Assembly: GCF_900100165.1 (NCBI RefSeq)
Contig: NZ_FNEO01000002.1
Location: forward strand, 248,001-312,000
Direction of reading: 5' to 3'
Length of the DNA stretch: 64,000 bases
From: Flavobacterium glycines
GTDB lineage: Bacteria > Bacteroidota > Bacteroidia > Flavobacteriales > Flavobacteriaceae
A model generated the notes under the pieces. It had not been told where the DNA came from. It worked only from the letters and a program-made list of their open reading frames with translations, and searched no databases. The position numbers and the translations under genes were made by a program. Below, one piece after another: positions 7,996 through 16,940 of this stretch. Every line of letters begins with the position of its first letter. Position 1 is the first letter of the stretch.

Positions 7996-9066
7996 TTATA
8001 GTGAGTTTCCAAAACCAACCAAAACAATTGATAAAAACATTAAAGCAATTCCGAAGAAGAAAACCTTATAAGTCTTATCAGAAACTCCTTTCCATTCTTT
8101 TAAATAAAATCCCCAGAAATTAGCTGTCAAAATAATTGTTGACATGTGTAAAATCCAAGAACTTGCACCATTTCCTAATTTACTTTCTCCCATTCCGTAG
8201 AAGAAAAATTGTAAAAACCACATTGTTCCGGCAATACCTGAAAACAAAACATTTCTGGCAATTGGCGTATTTTTATTGGTATAATCTCCAAAAGTTTTAT
8301 TTTTAAAATTAAGGTACATACACCATATAAAATTGGTTGTAAGACCTCCCCAAAGTAGTACTACATAAGTAACATTATTTTGAAACAAGAATTCACCCTG
8401 ACCCGGATTTAATGCTTGCCAAGCCTCATTAGCTGTATCAGCCATTGGTTTTCCTGCTTCAATTCCGAAATTAAAGAACGAACTTAAAATCCCTGAAATA
8501 ATTGCGATAATAAGACCTTTCACTAAATTAAAATCTTTATCCTTGTCTTCATGACCTACTGCAAAGTCTTTTTCTTTAAGCATCCCGGCTTTTCCTAGTA
8601 ATACAATTCCTAAAATACAAACCAATACTCCTAACAAAACCAATTGTCCTCCTGAACTATTAACCATTTCCCCAAAAGAAACTTTCCCTTCAGTAGGATT
8701 AAAATTATAATAGATTGGTGGTACTAATGCCCCAAATGCTGAACAAAAACCTAACGTAATAGAGTTCCCTAAAGACATTCCTAAATAACGAACACCTAAA
8801 CCATAAGTCAATCCTCCAATACCCCAAATCAATCCCATTGAATAAGTAACCGTTTTAATTGATGGCGCAGCTGCACTAATGATTTCAGTAAAATTTGGAA
8901 TCGTTAAATAAGCTGCCAATGGCGGTACTATCAACCAAGAGAAAAATCCCCCTATAATCCAGTAGCTTTCCCAAGCCCAACCTTTTACCTTTTTAAAAGG
9001 CATATAAAAACTTCCGGAAGAAAAACCTCCAATTGAGTGAAAAAGAATACCAAGAATTGATTCCAT
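7996..9066 (-). CDS. rhaT: L-rhamnose/proton symporter RhaT
   Basis: Inner-membrane carrier importing L-rhamnose with a proton. The 356-residue protein is almost entirely hydrophobic helices (about ten) and starts with the family signature GILFHSIGGFSSGSFYMPF-like segment, followed by WESYWIIGGFFSWL. Length agrees with E. coli RhaT (344). It is the first structural gene of the rha cluster, directly followed by the aldolase/dehydrogenase. A 15-bp palindrome in the 212-bp gap upstream is a candidate operator for the GntR-type regulator encoded next to it. Confidence 0.93.
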   Translation of the reverse strand: MESILGILFHSIGGFSSGSFYMPFKKVKGWAWESYWIIGGFFSWLIVPPLAAYLTIPNFTEIISAAAPSIKTVTYSMGLIWGIGGLTYGLGVRYLGMSLGNSITLGFCSAFGALVPPIYYNFNPTEGKVSFGEMVNSSGGQLVLLGVLVCILGIVLLGKAGMLKEKDFAVGHEDKDKDFNLVKGLIIAIISGILSSFFNFGIEAGKPMADTANEAWQALNPGQGEFLFQNNVTYVVLLWGGLTTNFIWCMYLNFKNKTFGDYTNKNTPIARNVLFSGIAGTMWFLQFFFYGMGESKLGNGASSWILHMSTIILTANFWGFYLKEWKGVSDKTYKVFFFGIALMFLSIVLVGFGNSL

Positions 9067-9128
9067 AAATAAATTTGAGTTAAAGGTTAATTAATAGAGG
9101 TGTAAAATAAAAAAAAAGGAAAATTAAA

Positions 9129-9143
9129 ACTGTCCTGTACAGT
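9129..9143. promoter_or_regulatory. Candidate operator upstream of rhaT
   Basis: ACTGT-CCTGT-ACAGT has perfect 5-bp outer arms and contains the 8-bp palindrome CTGTACAG. It is 63 bp upstream of rhaT in the gap between the regulator and the operon, the position expected for a GntR-family operator. No second clear copy was found upstream of lutA or rhaM. The remainder of 9067-9278 is AT-rich with no clear promoter boxes. Confidence 0.4.
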
Positions 9144-9278
9144 CCTTGTATTAACATTATTTATACTTTTTTTACACATTTATGACAGATTTAATACTAA
9201 TTGTTAAAATTAAATATGAAAAATACTGCATATTTTAATACAAAACAGCAGAGCAATGAGAAAAATTTTAAAAGTAAA

Positions 9279-10310
9279 TTACAATGATCCCCTGAGAATC
9301 AATTTAAAGGGGTTTTCGATATGTTCTTTGGAATTATTTAATACCAAATTAGCGGCTGTGATGCCCATTGTTTTAAAATCGGTAGAAATTGTGGTGAGTC
9401 CGCTCATGATATAATTCTTAAGAGGCGTTTCATTATAAGAAATCAAACCTACCTGTTTTCCAAGTGTTAGATTTAAACTTATAATTTTATCTAAGATTTT
9501 AACCAAATCCTCTTCCATCAAATTAATATAGACTTCGCCTTCGCTTACCTGCTCTTCATCAAGATTATGAACTATTTTAAAGTTAAAGGCATAGTTGTAG
9601 CAAAAATTCTCAAAGCCTTTTACGATTTCTTTAGAGAAATAACTATTGACCGGAAAAATTAGTTTTAAAGTATGGTATTTGCTTAACGGCTCCAAAGCCT
9701 CAGTCAAGGCATTGTAAATATCCTGTTCAAAATTTTCATAAACCGCAGCATAATCCCCTGTGATGTCTTTTATTTTTTTACCAACTAAAACGAGTTTCTC
9801 TTTTGGAAGCTCTTCAATCAGCAATCGGTAGGCATCTGATTTTTCAATAAAATGGGGAATGATTACATAATGGGTATAATCTGTTTTTTGTTGTTTCAGC
9901 AATTTTTTAAACAAAGCATAATCGTTATTGTAAATATAAAAATCAATCGCTGCTTTATCTCCCAAAGTTTCAACAAAGGCATCATAAATGAGTTTTTTGT
10001 GCGCACTCAACTTATTGAACATTAAAAATATTTTAATATCCTGCGAAACATCAGTATTGGCAATGAAATACCCCTTGCCATGAAAGGCTTCTAAAATCCC
10101 CATTTTTCTAAGGGTATTATAGCCTTTTTCGATAGTAACTCTCGAAATTTCGTATTGAAAACTAAGTTCATTGATAGAAGGCATAGCATCGCCTTTTTTC
10201 AACACACCCTGTTTAATTGCATTCAATATGGCATTAACCAATTGTTGGTACTTCGGCGTTGCTGAAAATTCGTCAATAGTAAGACTATCTATCTTAGAAG
10301 TTTTTTTCAT
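9279..10310 (-). CDS. GntR-family regulator with LacI-type sugar sensor domain, probable rhamnose regulator
   Basis: The N-terminal 85 residues form a GntR winged helix (PKYQQLVNAILNAIKQG, GDAMPSINELSFQYEISRVTIEKGYNTLRKMG). Residues about 90-343 resemble a periplasmic-binding-protein/LacI fold, the domain order of B. subtilis AraR. Such proteins release or bind DNA when a sugar occupies the C-terminal domain. It is immediately upstream of, and in the same direction as, rhaT, so rhamnose or a derivative is the likely effector; this is inferred from position. A -7 box CAAATATA (complement TATATTTG, 10343-10350) sits 33 bp upstream of the start and gives it its own promoter. Repressor or activator role cannot be told from sequence. 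Confidence 0.88.
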   Translation of the reverse strand: MKKTSKIDSLTIDEFSATPKYQQLVNAILNAIKQGVLKKGDAMPSINELSFQYEISRVTIEKGYNTLRKMGILEAFHGKGYFIANTDVSQDIKIFLMFNKLSAHKKLIYDAFVETLGDKAAIDFYIYNNDYALFKKLLKQQKTDYTHYVIIPHFIEKSDAYRLLIEELPKEKLVLVGKKIKDITGDYAAVYENFEQDIYNALTEALEPLSKYHTLKLIFPVNSYFSKEIVKGFENFCYNYAFNFKIVHNLDEEQVSEGEVYINLMEEDLVKILDKIISLNLTLGKQVGLISYNETPLKNYIMSGLTTISTDFKTMGITAANLVLNNSKEHIENPFKLILRGSL

Positions 10311-10392
10311 TAATTTTATAACTGAAATTAAAAAACAGACTCCAAATATAGTAATTTAAAAAAAACTCTAATCCATAAATTGAGTGACTAAA

Positions 10393-11763
10393 TCAGTACT
10401 TCCTTTTTAACCATTCTTCCGGAACCGGAATAATACAGATATTCATGCTCTTGTTATCTTCGCTCAGCATAGCTGACTGGATTTCGATTTTAGTTCCGTC
10501 AGGACTCATAGTAGGATGCGGATGGTCTGAAGCTGTGACTTTATGACCAGTAGAAAGCAATAGCATCTCATGGGTATGGCGATCGATTAAATAAACACTT
10601 CGTGAAAAATCATCCCCTACTGCCCATCGGCCATCCGGTGAACCGCTTACATGCCATAAGCCACTTCCTTTTTCGGTTTGTCCTTCTATTCTCATTTCCC
10701 TTGTACGCAAATTCACGATAGCCAGTCCCGTAGGTTTTTCTCTGGTTCCCGAAACTCCCCAGGCAGCTTCCTGACCGGGATTAGCTCCGCCAACAGCTGT
10801 GCCTGTAGTATCAGAACCCTGAATTTTTCGGTGTCCCATAATTGCCATAGCCACTTCATCTTTACTAATTACCGCTTCGTGGGTTACCCATTCGTATTCC
10901 GATTCAGGATATAACGGACGAAGACCGGTTCCGTCACTCATAACTGTCCAGGTGCGTTGCGGAGATTTCCCTCCCGTTTCCCAGCAAAAAACAATTTCGC
11001 CCGGCATCCACGGATTGGTTTGTATATGTCCTATCTGAAAAGGAACCGATACCACATATTTAATTTCACCTGTATGTACATTCATCGCAGCAATTCCGGA
11101 TGGACCTGCTCCCATATTTCTGGGACCGTAATTTTTTTCCAATTTTGTATCAGCAGGCAAATGCCTTGCAGCCTCTTCTTTTCCTACTCTAAAATAAGCC
11201 CAGTTTTCATCACCATCTAAAGCCAAATCACCACCGGCTCCCATTTTAGGGTCAGTTGATCCGCAAACCCGCTGGTAGTAGGCTGCTTTTTTCAATTTTC
11301 CATTCTTACTATCAGCAAATAATTTCGCTAAATCTACTTCAACAATCTGCATCGATATTGGCATGGTTTTCAAATTTTTATCATTTTGCTTTGCAATACT
11401 ATCGAGCGGTTTTCGCATAAAAAAAAGTTTCATGCTATTGCGTGCCACATTTAGCATTCCTACATAACCACCCTGTGTCACCTGAACCATTTCTCCGGTT
11501 TTTTCATGTACAGCCATGGCTTCGCCCTTTGCCCTATTGGAACGAAAAATAAGCCACTCCCCATCAGATGTCCACTGATTGTGCGTTTGATAAATTTTAG
11601 AATCCCCCATTTCCGTACTGGTCAAAAATGTTAACATTGTACCGGTAACAGGATCCTTTACCACTTTCCGTTCAGAAGGAAATCGTTTGCCAATTTGTGC
11701 ATTTGCATCAGCTATTAAAAATAAAAGACTACTTAAAACGCTAATAATAGTATGCTGTTTCAT
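10393..11763 (-). CDS. Secreted oligogalacturonate lyase-like protein (PL22-type beta-propeller)
   Basis: A 456-residue protein with an N-terminal signal peptide (cleavage likely after ADANA, residue 22) and repeated WD/TolB-like propeller blades. Segments such as HNQWTSDGEWLIFRS, MSDGTGLRPLYPESEYEWVTHE and SDHPHPTMSPDGTKI match the pattern of PL22 oligogalacturonide lyases, which cleave unsaturated or saturated digalacturonate. The known enzymes are mostly cytoplasmic; here export to the periplasm is predicted. It is 12 bp downstream of a GH28 polygalacturonase, which supports a role on homogalacturonan or rhamnogalacturonan fragments. A non-catalytic propeller is the alternative, because catalytic residues were not checked by alignment. 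Confidence 0.7.
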   Translation of the reverse strand: MKQHTIISVLSSLLFLIADANAQIGKRFPSERKVVKDPVTGTMLTFLTSTEMGDSKIYQTHNQWTSDGEWLIFRSNRAKGEAMAVHEKTGEMVQVTQGGYVGMLNVARNSMKLFFMRKPLDSIAKQNDKNLKTMPISMQIVEVDLAKLFADSKNGKLKKAAYYQRVCGSTDPKMGAGGDLALDGDENWAYFRVGKEEAARHLPADTKLEKNYGPRNMGAGPSGIAAMNVHTGEIKYVVSVPFQIGHIQTNPWMPGEIVFCWETGGKSPQRTWTVMSDGTGLRPLYPESEYEWVTHEAVISKDEVAMAIMGHRKIQGSDTTGTAVGGANPGQEAAWGVSGTREKPTGLAIVNLRTREMRIEGQTEKGSGLWHVSGSPDGRWAVGDDFSRSVYLIDRHTHEMLLLSTGHKVTASDHPHPTMSPDGTKIEIQSAMLSEDNKSMNICIIPVPEEWLKRKY

Positions 11764-11775
11764 AATATGGGATTA

Positions 11776-13344
11776 TTAATAACTTTTGTTTTTTACTTGC
11801 TTTACTTTCCTGTCTTTTAATGGTGCGCTATCTTTTACAGACAAATCACTTACATTATGCATTATTAAAGATGCGGCATTAGTCCCTTTTGCTGTAGTTA
11901 CATTTCGCAGCTTTATTCCTTTTACATCGTTTACCATCATAGCAGGACGGGTTTCATCCCCCAACAGATAAAGATTAATATTATTTAATTCTATATTTTT
12001 AGCATGGCGAATAAAGAATCCATAGGCAGGAATTATTCCGAATTTCTGTGGTTCAGGATATCCTTTTTCGAATTCAGGAACTTCTTGTTGAATACTTTCT
12101 TTGGATACAGAATCAAGTGGGCGATACCAAATACTGATATTACTCAAACGCACATCTTCAATATCATGACCGGGAATACCACTAATTAAAGTCGTAAAAC
12201 GTGAATCGGCATTATACACATTAATATTACTGATGTTGATTCGTCTCAAAGCGCCTATTGGTGTGCCTTCAGGTGCGCGCATCCGACCTCCAAGACGTAA
12301 AAAAATGGGCGAATTGATTATATCCCGCATAGTAATATTACTGATAGTCACATCTTCCAATATGCCACCATCAACGGTTTCTAATGCTAAACCGCGGCAA
12401 TATTCAAAGATACAATTACTAATAGCAATATTTTTAAAACCACCATTCGATTCTGTACCCAATTTAATACGCCCTGTTGGTCCTTCTTTATCAGGCACCA
12501 AATTGGCTTCATTGCGCAGATAAGTTCCATTATAAAAAGTTCCACGATCAAAACCGCTTACACTACAATTGGTAATCGTTACATTTTCTGTTGATCGGGC
12601 AAAACCCAATGCAAAGGAACTTTTTAGGCAAATACCATCGTCCCAAGGAGAATTAACGCTACAGTTAGAAATACGAACGTTTTTACAACAATCTATATCC
12701 ATACCATCTCGATTGGTATCTATCTTCAGATTATCAATAGTTAAATTATCAACTCCCGTGGCCAGTATCCCAAAATGACCGCCATACAATATTGTAAAAT
12801 CTTTCAGTGTCACGTTACGGCAAAGCTTCAAAGCGATGGCTTTATTTCCAATTGGCGCTTTAAAAGGTGCATTCCTGGACAATCCTTTTCCATGAATTAT
12901 TCCCGGACCGAGAATCGAAATATCTTCCAAATTCTCACCCCATATTAAACTGTTGTGCCAATGACTGTGTCCAAAATCCTGAAAAGTGTCGTTAGCAGCC
13001 GTTTCTGGAGCATCATAACCCACGTCACCGGATGGTGTTGCGGCCAAAATAACCGCTCCCTGATCTAAATAAAGTGAAATATGACTTTGCAGCCGAATTG
13101 AAAAACTAAGATAGGTCCCCGCAGGAAAATAAACAGTACCACCACCTGCTTTTGCCGCTGCAGCTATAGTATTATTAATAGCCTCTGAATCTAATGTAAC
13201 ATTATCACCTTTTGCGCCAAAAGCTTTAACATTAAAAACAGTTTCCTGTGCTGCATGAATACTACTTAAACTTAAGAATAAAAAACACAAACAAAGATGG
13301 TACTTAGACAAAAATGTTTTAATAAAGCCAATGCTTTTTTTCAT
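11776..13344 (-). CDS. Secreted GH28 polygalacturonase/rhamnogalacturonase
   Basis: Predicted to hydrolyse galacturonic-acid linkages in pectin. I place the start at the ATG giving MKKSIGFIKTFLSKY and a signal peptide ending near SIHAA (522 residues); a start 20 codons upstream would ruin the signal. The N-terminal module (FNVKAFGAKGDNVTLDSEAI) is the usual pectate-lyase-superfamily cap, followed by right-handed beta-helix repeats. GH28 catalytic segments are present: NRDGMDID near residue 212, DDGICLK near 235 and RIKLGTESNGG near 290. The classical GHG histidine motif is not obvious, as in many bacterial exo-acting members. It lies just upstream of the PL22-like gene, and the pair probably forms one operon. 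Confidence 0.88.
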   Translation of the reverse strand: MKKSIGFIKTFLSKYHLCLCFLFLSLSSIHAAQETVFNVKAFGAKGDNVTLDSEAINNTIAAAAKAGGGTVYFPAGTYLSFSIRLQSHISLYLDQGAVILAATPSGDVGYDAPETAANDTFQDFGHSHWHNSLIWGENLEDISILGPGIIHGKGLSRNAPFKAPIGNKAIALKLCRNVTLKDFTILYGGHFGILATGVDNLTIDNLKIDTNRDGMDIDCCKNVRISNCSVNSPWDDGICLKSSFALGFARSTENVTITNCSVSGFDRGTFYNGTYLRNEANLVPDKEGPTGRIKLGTESNGGFKNIAISNCIFEYCRGLALETVDGGILEDVTISNITMRDIINSPIFLRLGGRMRAPEGTPIGALRRINISNINVYNADSRFTTLISGIPGHDIEDVRLSNISIWYRPLDSVSKESIQQEVPEFEKGYPEPQKFGIIPAYGFFIRHAKNIELNNINLYLLGDETRPAMMVNDVKGIKLRNVTTAKGTNAASLIMHNVSDLSVKDSAPLKDRKVKQVKNKSY

Positions 13345-13401
13345 ACTATTAACAAAATTTATTGATAATTCTATGCAATTTACAAATTCAATATAAATAG
13401 T

Positions 13402-13419
13402 CATCCTGTGGCATCCTGT
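13402..13419. promoter_or_regulatory. Direct repeat upstream of the GH28 gene
   Basis: CATCCTGT occurs twice with a 10-bp period (13402-13409 and 13412-13419), one DNA turn apart, 58 bp upstream of the GH28 start. It could be a regulator site for the GH28/PL22 pair; nothing else supports this. Confidence 0.25.
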
Positions 13420-13436
13420 TTAAAAAACTATTGACA

Positions 13437-13472
13437 TAAAAAAACCGGTAAACTCTTTTGTTTACCGGTTTT
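13437..13472 (-). terminator. Rho-independent terminator after GH43
   Basis: AAAACCGGTAAAC (13441-13453) pairs perfectly with GTTTACCGGTTTT (13460-13472) around a 6-nt loop, followed on the minus strand by a U run. It ends the GH27-GH43 transcript and separates the PUL from the GH28 pair. Confidence 0.9.
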
Positions 13473-13494
13473 AAGATTAACTAAATGAAATAAA

Positions 13495-15426
13495 TTACTT
13501 AACAGGATTAATTCCTTTGTGAGTAGGAACAACTTGTTTAATTGTTCCGTCAGCATTGAATTCCAGTTTATCGATACAAACTTCGCGATGGAAACCGGCT
13601 GCATCGCCCATACTTATTCCGGTAGGGTAAGAAAAACGATGGTAAACAAGATACCATTCATCTTTTTTAGGCACTTTCACAACCGAATTATGTCCTGTTG
13701 CATAGATTTCTTCTGCTTTATTTCCCTGAATAACAATGTTATCTTTTGGCATTTCCAGTGGTCCAACAGGCGATTTAGAAATGGCATATCTCACTTTGTA
13801 ATTCGGACTTCTGGTATCGTCTTCACTCCAGAAAAAATAGTACAAACCGTTTCTGTAAATCACATAAGTCCCTTCACGGAAACTCTCATTTACTTTGATG
13901 ATTTTAGTAGTTCCCGGTTTTAAAGAAACCATATCCGGATTTAACTCAGCAACTCCCATATACATATTTCCCCAATACAAATAACTTTTACCCGTTTTTG
14001 GATCGGTAAAAACGTCCGGATCAATTTCCTGACCGTCTTTTATGCCTTCCGGTCTGCCGGCTACAATTGGTTTTCCACTGTCTTTAAAAGGACCTGTAGG
14101 ATTATCCGCAACCGCAACACCTACTTTTTGTGCTCCCGTATAATAATAGAAATATTGGTATTTTCCTTTTATTTTTTTCTCTACAATACAAGGCGCCCAG
14201 GCGTTTCTTCCTGCCCAAGGGACATCTTTCTTAAGGTCTAAAATAGTTCCTTCGGCTTTCCAATCAACTAAATTATCAGACGAAAAAGCTTTGAAATAAT
14301 AACCGCCCCAACCATCAAATCCGTCGCTTGTTGGGTAGATATAATATTTGCCTGTTTTCTCAGCGTACAAAACTTCAGGATCAGCATGATAACCTTCTAA
14401 AACCGGATTGTTATTGATTTGAAGATAAGCTGCCGGCTTTCCCCATTTAGCAATTAATCGTTTTAATTCAGCACGGGTAATTGGCAAAATTGTTCCGTGA
14501 CGCGGATGAAAATCCATTGAAATTTCGCTGTCAATCACCGTGAAATTCTCTAAATCTTTCGTTTTCGTAAACTGATATTTACCTTTCATGTACATATCAT
14601 ACATCAGAATATATTCGTCAGAATGATTTAGTTTGAAGACACTGGAACCTTCAACACCTTCTTTAGTCTGTTGCAAATAATTATTATTTTCTGTCCAGTT
14701 TCCGGATGTTAAATCAGTGGTTGTTGCCACTTTAATCCCCGGTGTATTGGTTTCGGTTTTATAAAAAAGATGGTAAACGCCGTCTTTTTCGATAATATCT
14801 CCGTCAATACAGGCATTTCCTGATTTAGGAACAAACAATAATTTTGGCGCACTTTCTAAAGCCGTAAAATCTTTATTAGCGTAAGCATAATATATTTTAT
14901 CCGGACCACCAGCGTGTTGCATACTGAAATAAATCATGTACTTCCCAGCTTTAGCATCATAAATAGTTTGAGGAGCCCAAACACGTTTTAAGTTTTCGTT
15001 TCCAGAAAAAGTAGTTTGGATATTCACCACACTGCTTTTCCAGTTTACCAAATCGGTGCTTTTTAATAACACCATCGCACGATTGCTATCCCAACCTTTA
15101 GAAGAAGTCATATCGGTTAAAACCATGTAAAATGTTTTACCATCGGCTCCACGTAAAATATGCGGATCACGAACACCTCCTGTTTCACTGATAATTTTAC
15201 TATCTATTACGGATTTGTTATCATTCAAATGATAATAATGATAACCATCTGCACTAATAGCGAAACGCACGGCTTCTTCTTCAACAGAATTCCCAGTGAA
15301 ATACACAAACAGATAGGCGGTTAAATCTTTTTCGGCAAGTACAGGCGGAACCCCGCTTTTATTTTGAGCTTGCAAAAATTGAAACAGCATTAAAAATAAT
15401 GCTAGACTAAAACATACTTTTTTCAC
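13495..15426 (-). CDS. Secreted two-domain GH43 glycosidase
   Basis: A 643-residue exported protein (signal peptide MKKVCFSLALFLMLFQFLQA) with two GH43-like five-bladed propellers in tandem. The first (about 30-310) shows RDPHIL near residue 88, IDGDII near 188 and VEGSSVF near 235; the second (about 315-643) shows HADPEV near 349, DPDVFTD near 463 and EGTYVIY near 497. Each set matches the Asp/Asp/Glu pattern of the family. GH43 enzymes cleave arabinose, xylose or galactose linkages; here the neighbours suggest arabinose or galactose side chains of pectin or arabinogalactan. The start codon is GTG and overlaps the TAG stop of the GH27 gene by one base. A strong terminator follows. Confidence 0.88.
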   Translation of the reverse strand: MKKVCFSLALFLMLFQFLQAQNKSGVPPVLAEKDLTAYLFVYFTGNSVEEEAVRFAISADGYHYYHLNDNKSVIDSKIISETGGVRDPHILRGADGKTFYMVLTDMTSSKGWDSNRAMVLLKSTDLVNWKSSVVNIQTTFSGNENLKRVWAPQTIYDAKAGKYMIYFSMQHAGGPDKIYYAYANKDFTALESAPKLLFVPKSGNACIDGDIIEKDGVYHLFYKTETNTPGIKVATTTDLTSGNWTENNNYLQQTKEGVEGSSVFKLNHSDEYILMYDMYMKGKYQFTKTKDLENFTVIDSEISMDFHPRHGTILPITRAELKRLIAKWGKPAAYLQINNNPVLEGYHADPEVLYAEKTGKYYIYPTSDGFDGWGGYYFKAFSSDNLVDWKAEGTILDLKKDVPWAGRNAWAPCIVEKKIKGKYQYFYYYTGAQKVGVAVADNPTGPFKDSGKPIVAGRPEGIKDGQEIDPDVFTDPKTGKSYLYWGNMYMGVAELNPDMVSLKPGTTKIIKVNESFREGTYVIYRNGLYYFFWSEDDTRSPNYKVRYAISKSPVGPLEMPKDNIVIQGNKAEEIYATGHNSVVKVPKKDEWYLVYHRFSYPTGISMGDAAGFHREVCIDKLEFNADGTIKQVVPTHKGINPVK

Positions 15427-16793
15427 TATTTTTTACTTTTTAATTTATACAAAACCGAAGCATGTGCATTTAAGGTTACTGTAACTTCGTCTTTAACCGC
15501 TCCTAATTTTTCGCCTGTCCACATATTTGTAACCTCAGCATTTTTGATACCCAAATCAGCTAAACGTACTGCTACTTTTTCAGAAAATTTATCTGAAATA
15601 TTGAACAATGCTAAGTAGATACTTCCGTCTTTTGGATTTTTAGAAGTAACAGCTACTTTTCCGTCTTTTTGAAAAAGTTGCTTTACATTAGTTCCTTCAC
15701 GGTGCATTTTTAAAACTTCAGCATTCGTCAATAACGATAAGGTAAAAGGATCGTTACTTGGCATATCTCCACCAAAAAACAACGGTGATTTGAAGATGTT
15801 AAAGAAAGTCATTAAAGTATATTGCTCATCTTTTGTTAAACGAGACATACGGTCTTTGCCGCGTTCTCCTCTTAACGAAATTCTTCCTAACGGAATCATA
15901 TCACAATCAGGCCATGTTCCCGGAGCAATATGCGGATACCATTTTTGAGCAACGTCCATTAAATGGGTAATGTGTGGCCAGGTATCCCAAACATCGTCCA
16001 CCATACGCCACATATTAGCGTGTGAACCTACGTGAGCAGCAGCCGAAATTGGTGTTTCGCCAGGTGAAGTACTCAAAACTATTTTACGACCACATTTATC
16101 AATAGCTTTTCTAATCAGGTTGATTTCTCCTTCGTGATATGGTCTTGATAAATCGTCAATTTTGATAAAATCTACTCCCCATTGTGCGTATAATTCGAAC
16201 AAAGAATCATAATATTCCTGAGCTCCCGGTTTATCAGCAAGAATAGTATAATTGTCTTTCAACCATTCGCATTGTAATTCAGTTGTATAAATTTGGTCGG
16301 CTGTAATTCCGTTTGCTCCTTTGATAGGGAGTTTTTCTTCCACGGCTTTTTTAGGAATACCGCGCATAATATGGATTCCAAATTTCAATCCTTTACTATG
16401 AATATAATCCGCTAATGGTTTGAATCCCTGTCCGTCTTTTGCAGAAGGAAAACGGTTCAATGCCGGTAAATATCTCCCGTATTTATCCATTACATAACGT
16501 GGATCTTTTTGATTATAGCCTCCCGCTTTATCATTTTCCACAAACCATCTGATATCTACTACGATGTACTCCCAACCTGATTTTTTTAAATTTTTGACCA
16601 TATAATCAGCATTGGCTTTCACTTCATGTTCTTCAACTGTTGAGCCGTAACAATCCCAGCTATTCCATCCCATTGGCGGGGTTTGGGCCCATTGTTTGAA
16701 TTCATCCTTCTTGAACGCTGTTTTTTGAGCATTGGAAGCAACCGATACCAAAACAACACCAAGTGTCAGAGCAATTTTATTCTTTAATTTCAT
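15426..16793 (-). CDS. Secreted GH27 alpha-galactosidase-family enzyme
   Basis: The 455-residue protein begins MKLKNKIALTLGVVLVSVASNA, a signal peptide; an in-frame ATG 12 codons upstream would place a polar segment before it, so the inner ATG is chosen. The catalytic barrel starts with PPMGWNSWDCYG near residue 40, the GH27 hallmark. The nucleophile region is VDFIKIDDLSRP near 207 and the acid/base region MVDDVWDTW near 262. A C-terminal beta-sandwich follows. GH27 members are mostly alpha-galactosidases, with some beta-L-arabinopyranosidases; either would suit an arabinogalactan target. Its stop overlaps the GH43 start, so translation is coupled. A terminator lies between it and the upstream GH2 gene, so it may have its own promoter or rely on read-through. 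Confidence 0.87.
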   Translation of the reverse strand: MKLKNKIALTLGVVLVSVASNAQKTAFKKDEFKQWAQTPPMGWNSWDCYGSTVEEHEVKANADYMVKNLKKSGWEYIVVDIRWFVENDKAGGYNQKDPRYVMDKYGRYLPALNRFPSAKDGQGFKPLADYIHSKGLKFGIHIMRGIPKKAVEEKLPIKGANGITADQIYTTELQCEWLKDNYTILADKPGAQEYYDSLFELYAQWGVDFIKIDDLSRPYHEGEINLIRKAIDKCGRKIVLSTSPGETPISAAAHVGSHANMWRMVDDVWDTWPHITHLMDVAQKWYPHIAPGTWPDCDMIPLGRISLRGERGKDRMSRLTKDEQYTLMTFFNIFKSPLFFGGDMPSNDPFTLSLLTNAEVLKMHREGTNVKQLFQKDGKVAVTSKNPKDGSIYLALFNISDKFSEKVAVRLADLGIKNAEVTNMWTGEKLGAVKDEVTVTLNAHASVLYKLKSKK

Positions 16794-16853
16794 TTTTTGG
16801 TTTTTATATGTGTTAATATTACACTTCAAAGATAACGAAGTTTTTTTATTATA

Positions 16854-16886
16854 AAAATTAACCTGTCTACTAAAAAAGTAAACAGG
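16854..16886 (-). terminator. Terminator-like hairpin after GH2
   Basis: CCTGTCTACT (16862-16871) pairs with AGTAAACAGG (16877-16886) in 9 of 10 positions around a 5-nt A loop, followed on the minus strand by a TAATTTTTATAA stretch. It sits 54 bp beyond the GH2 stop codon. Confidence 0.65.
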
Positions 16887-16940
16887 CTAATTCTCTAAAA
16901 AACAATATTTTATTTCTTTCTTTTATACTAAGAAAATAAC

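Noticed and set aside
9067..9278. Standard TAnnTTTG promoter box upstream of rhaT
   Set aside because: No perfect box on the minus strand was found, so only the palindrome is reported.
13345..13404. Upstream start for the GH28 gene
   Set aside because: It would put 20 residues before the signal peptide; the inner ATG gives a normal signal.
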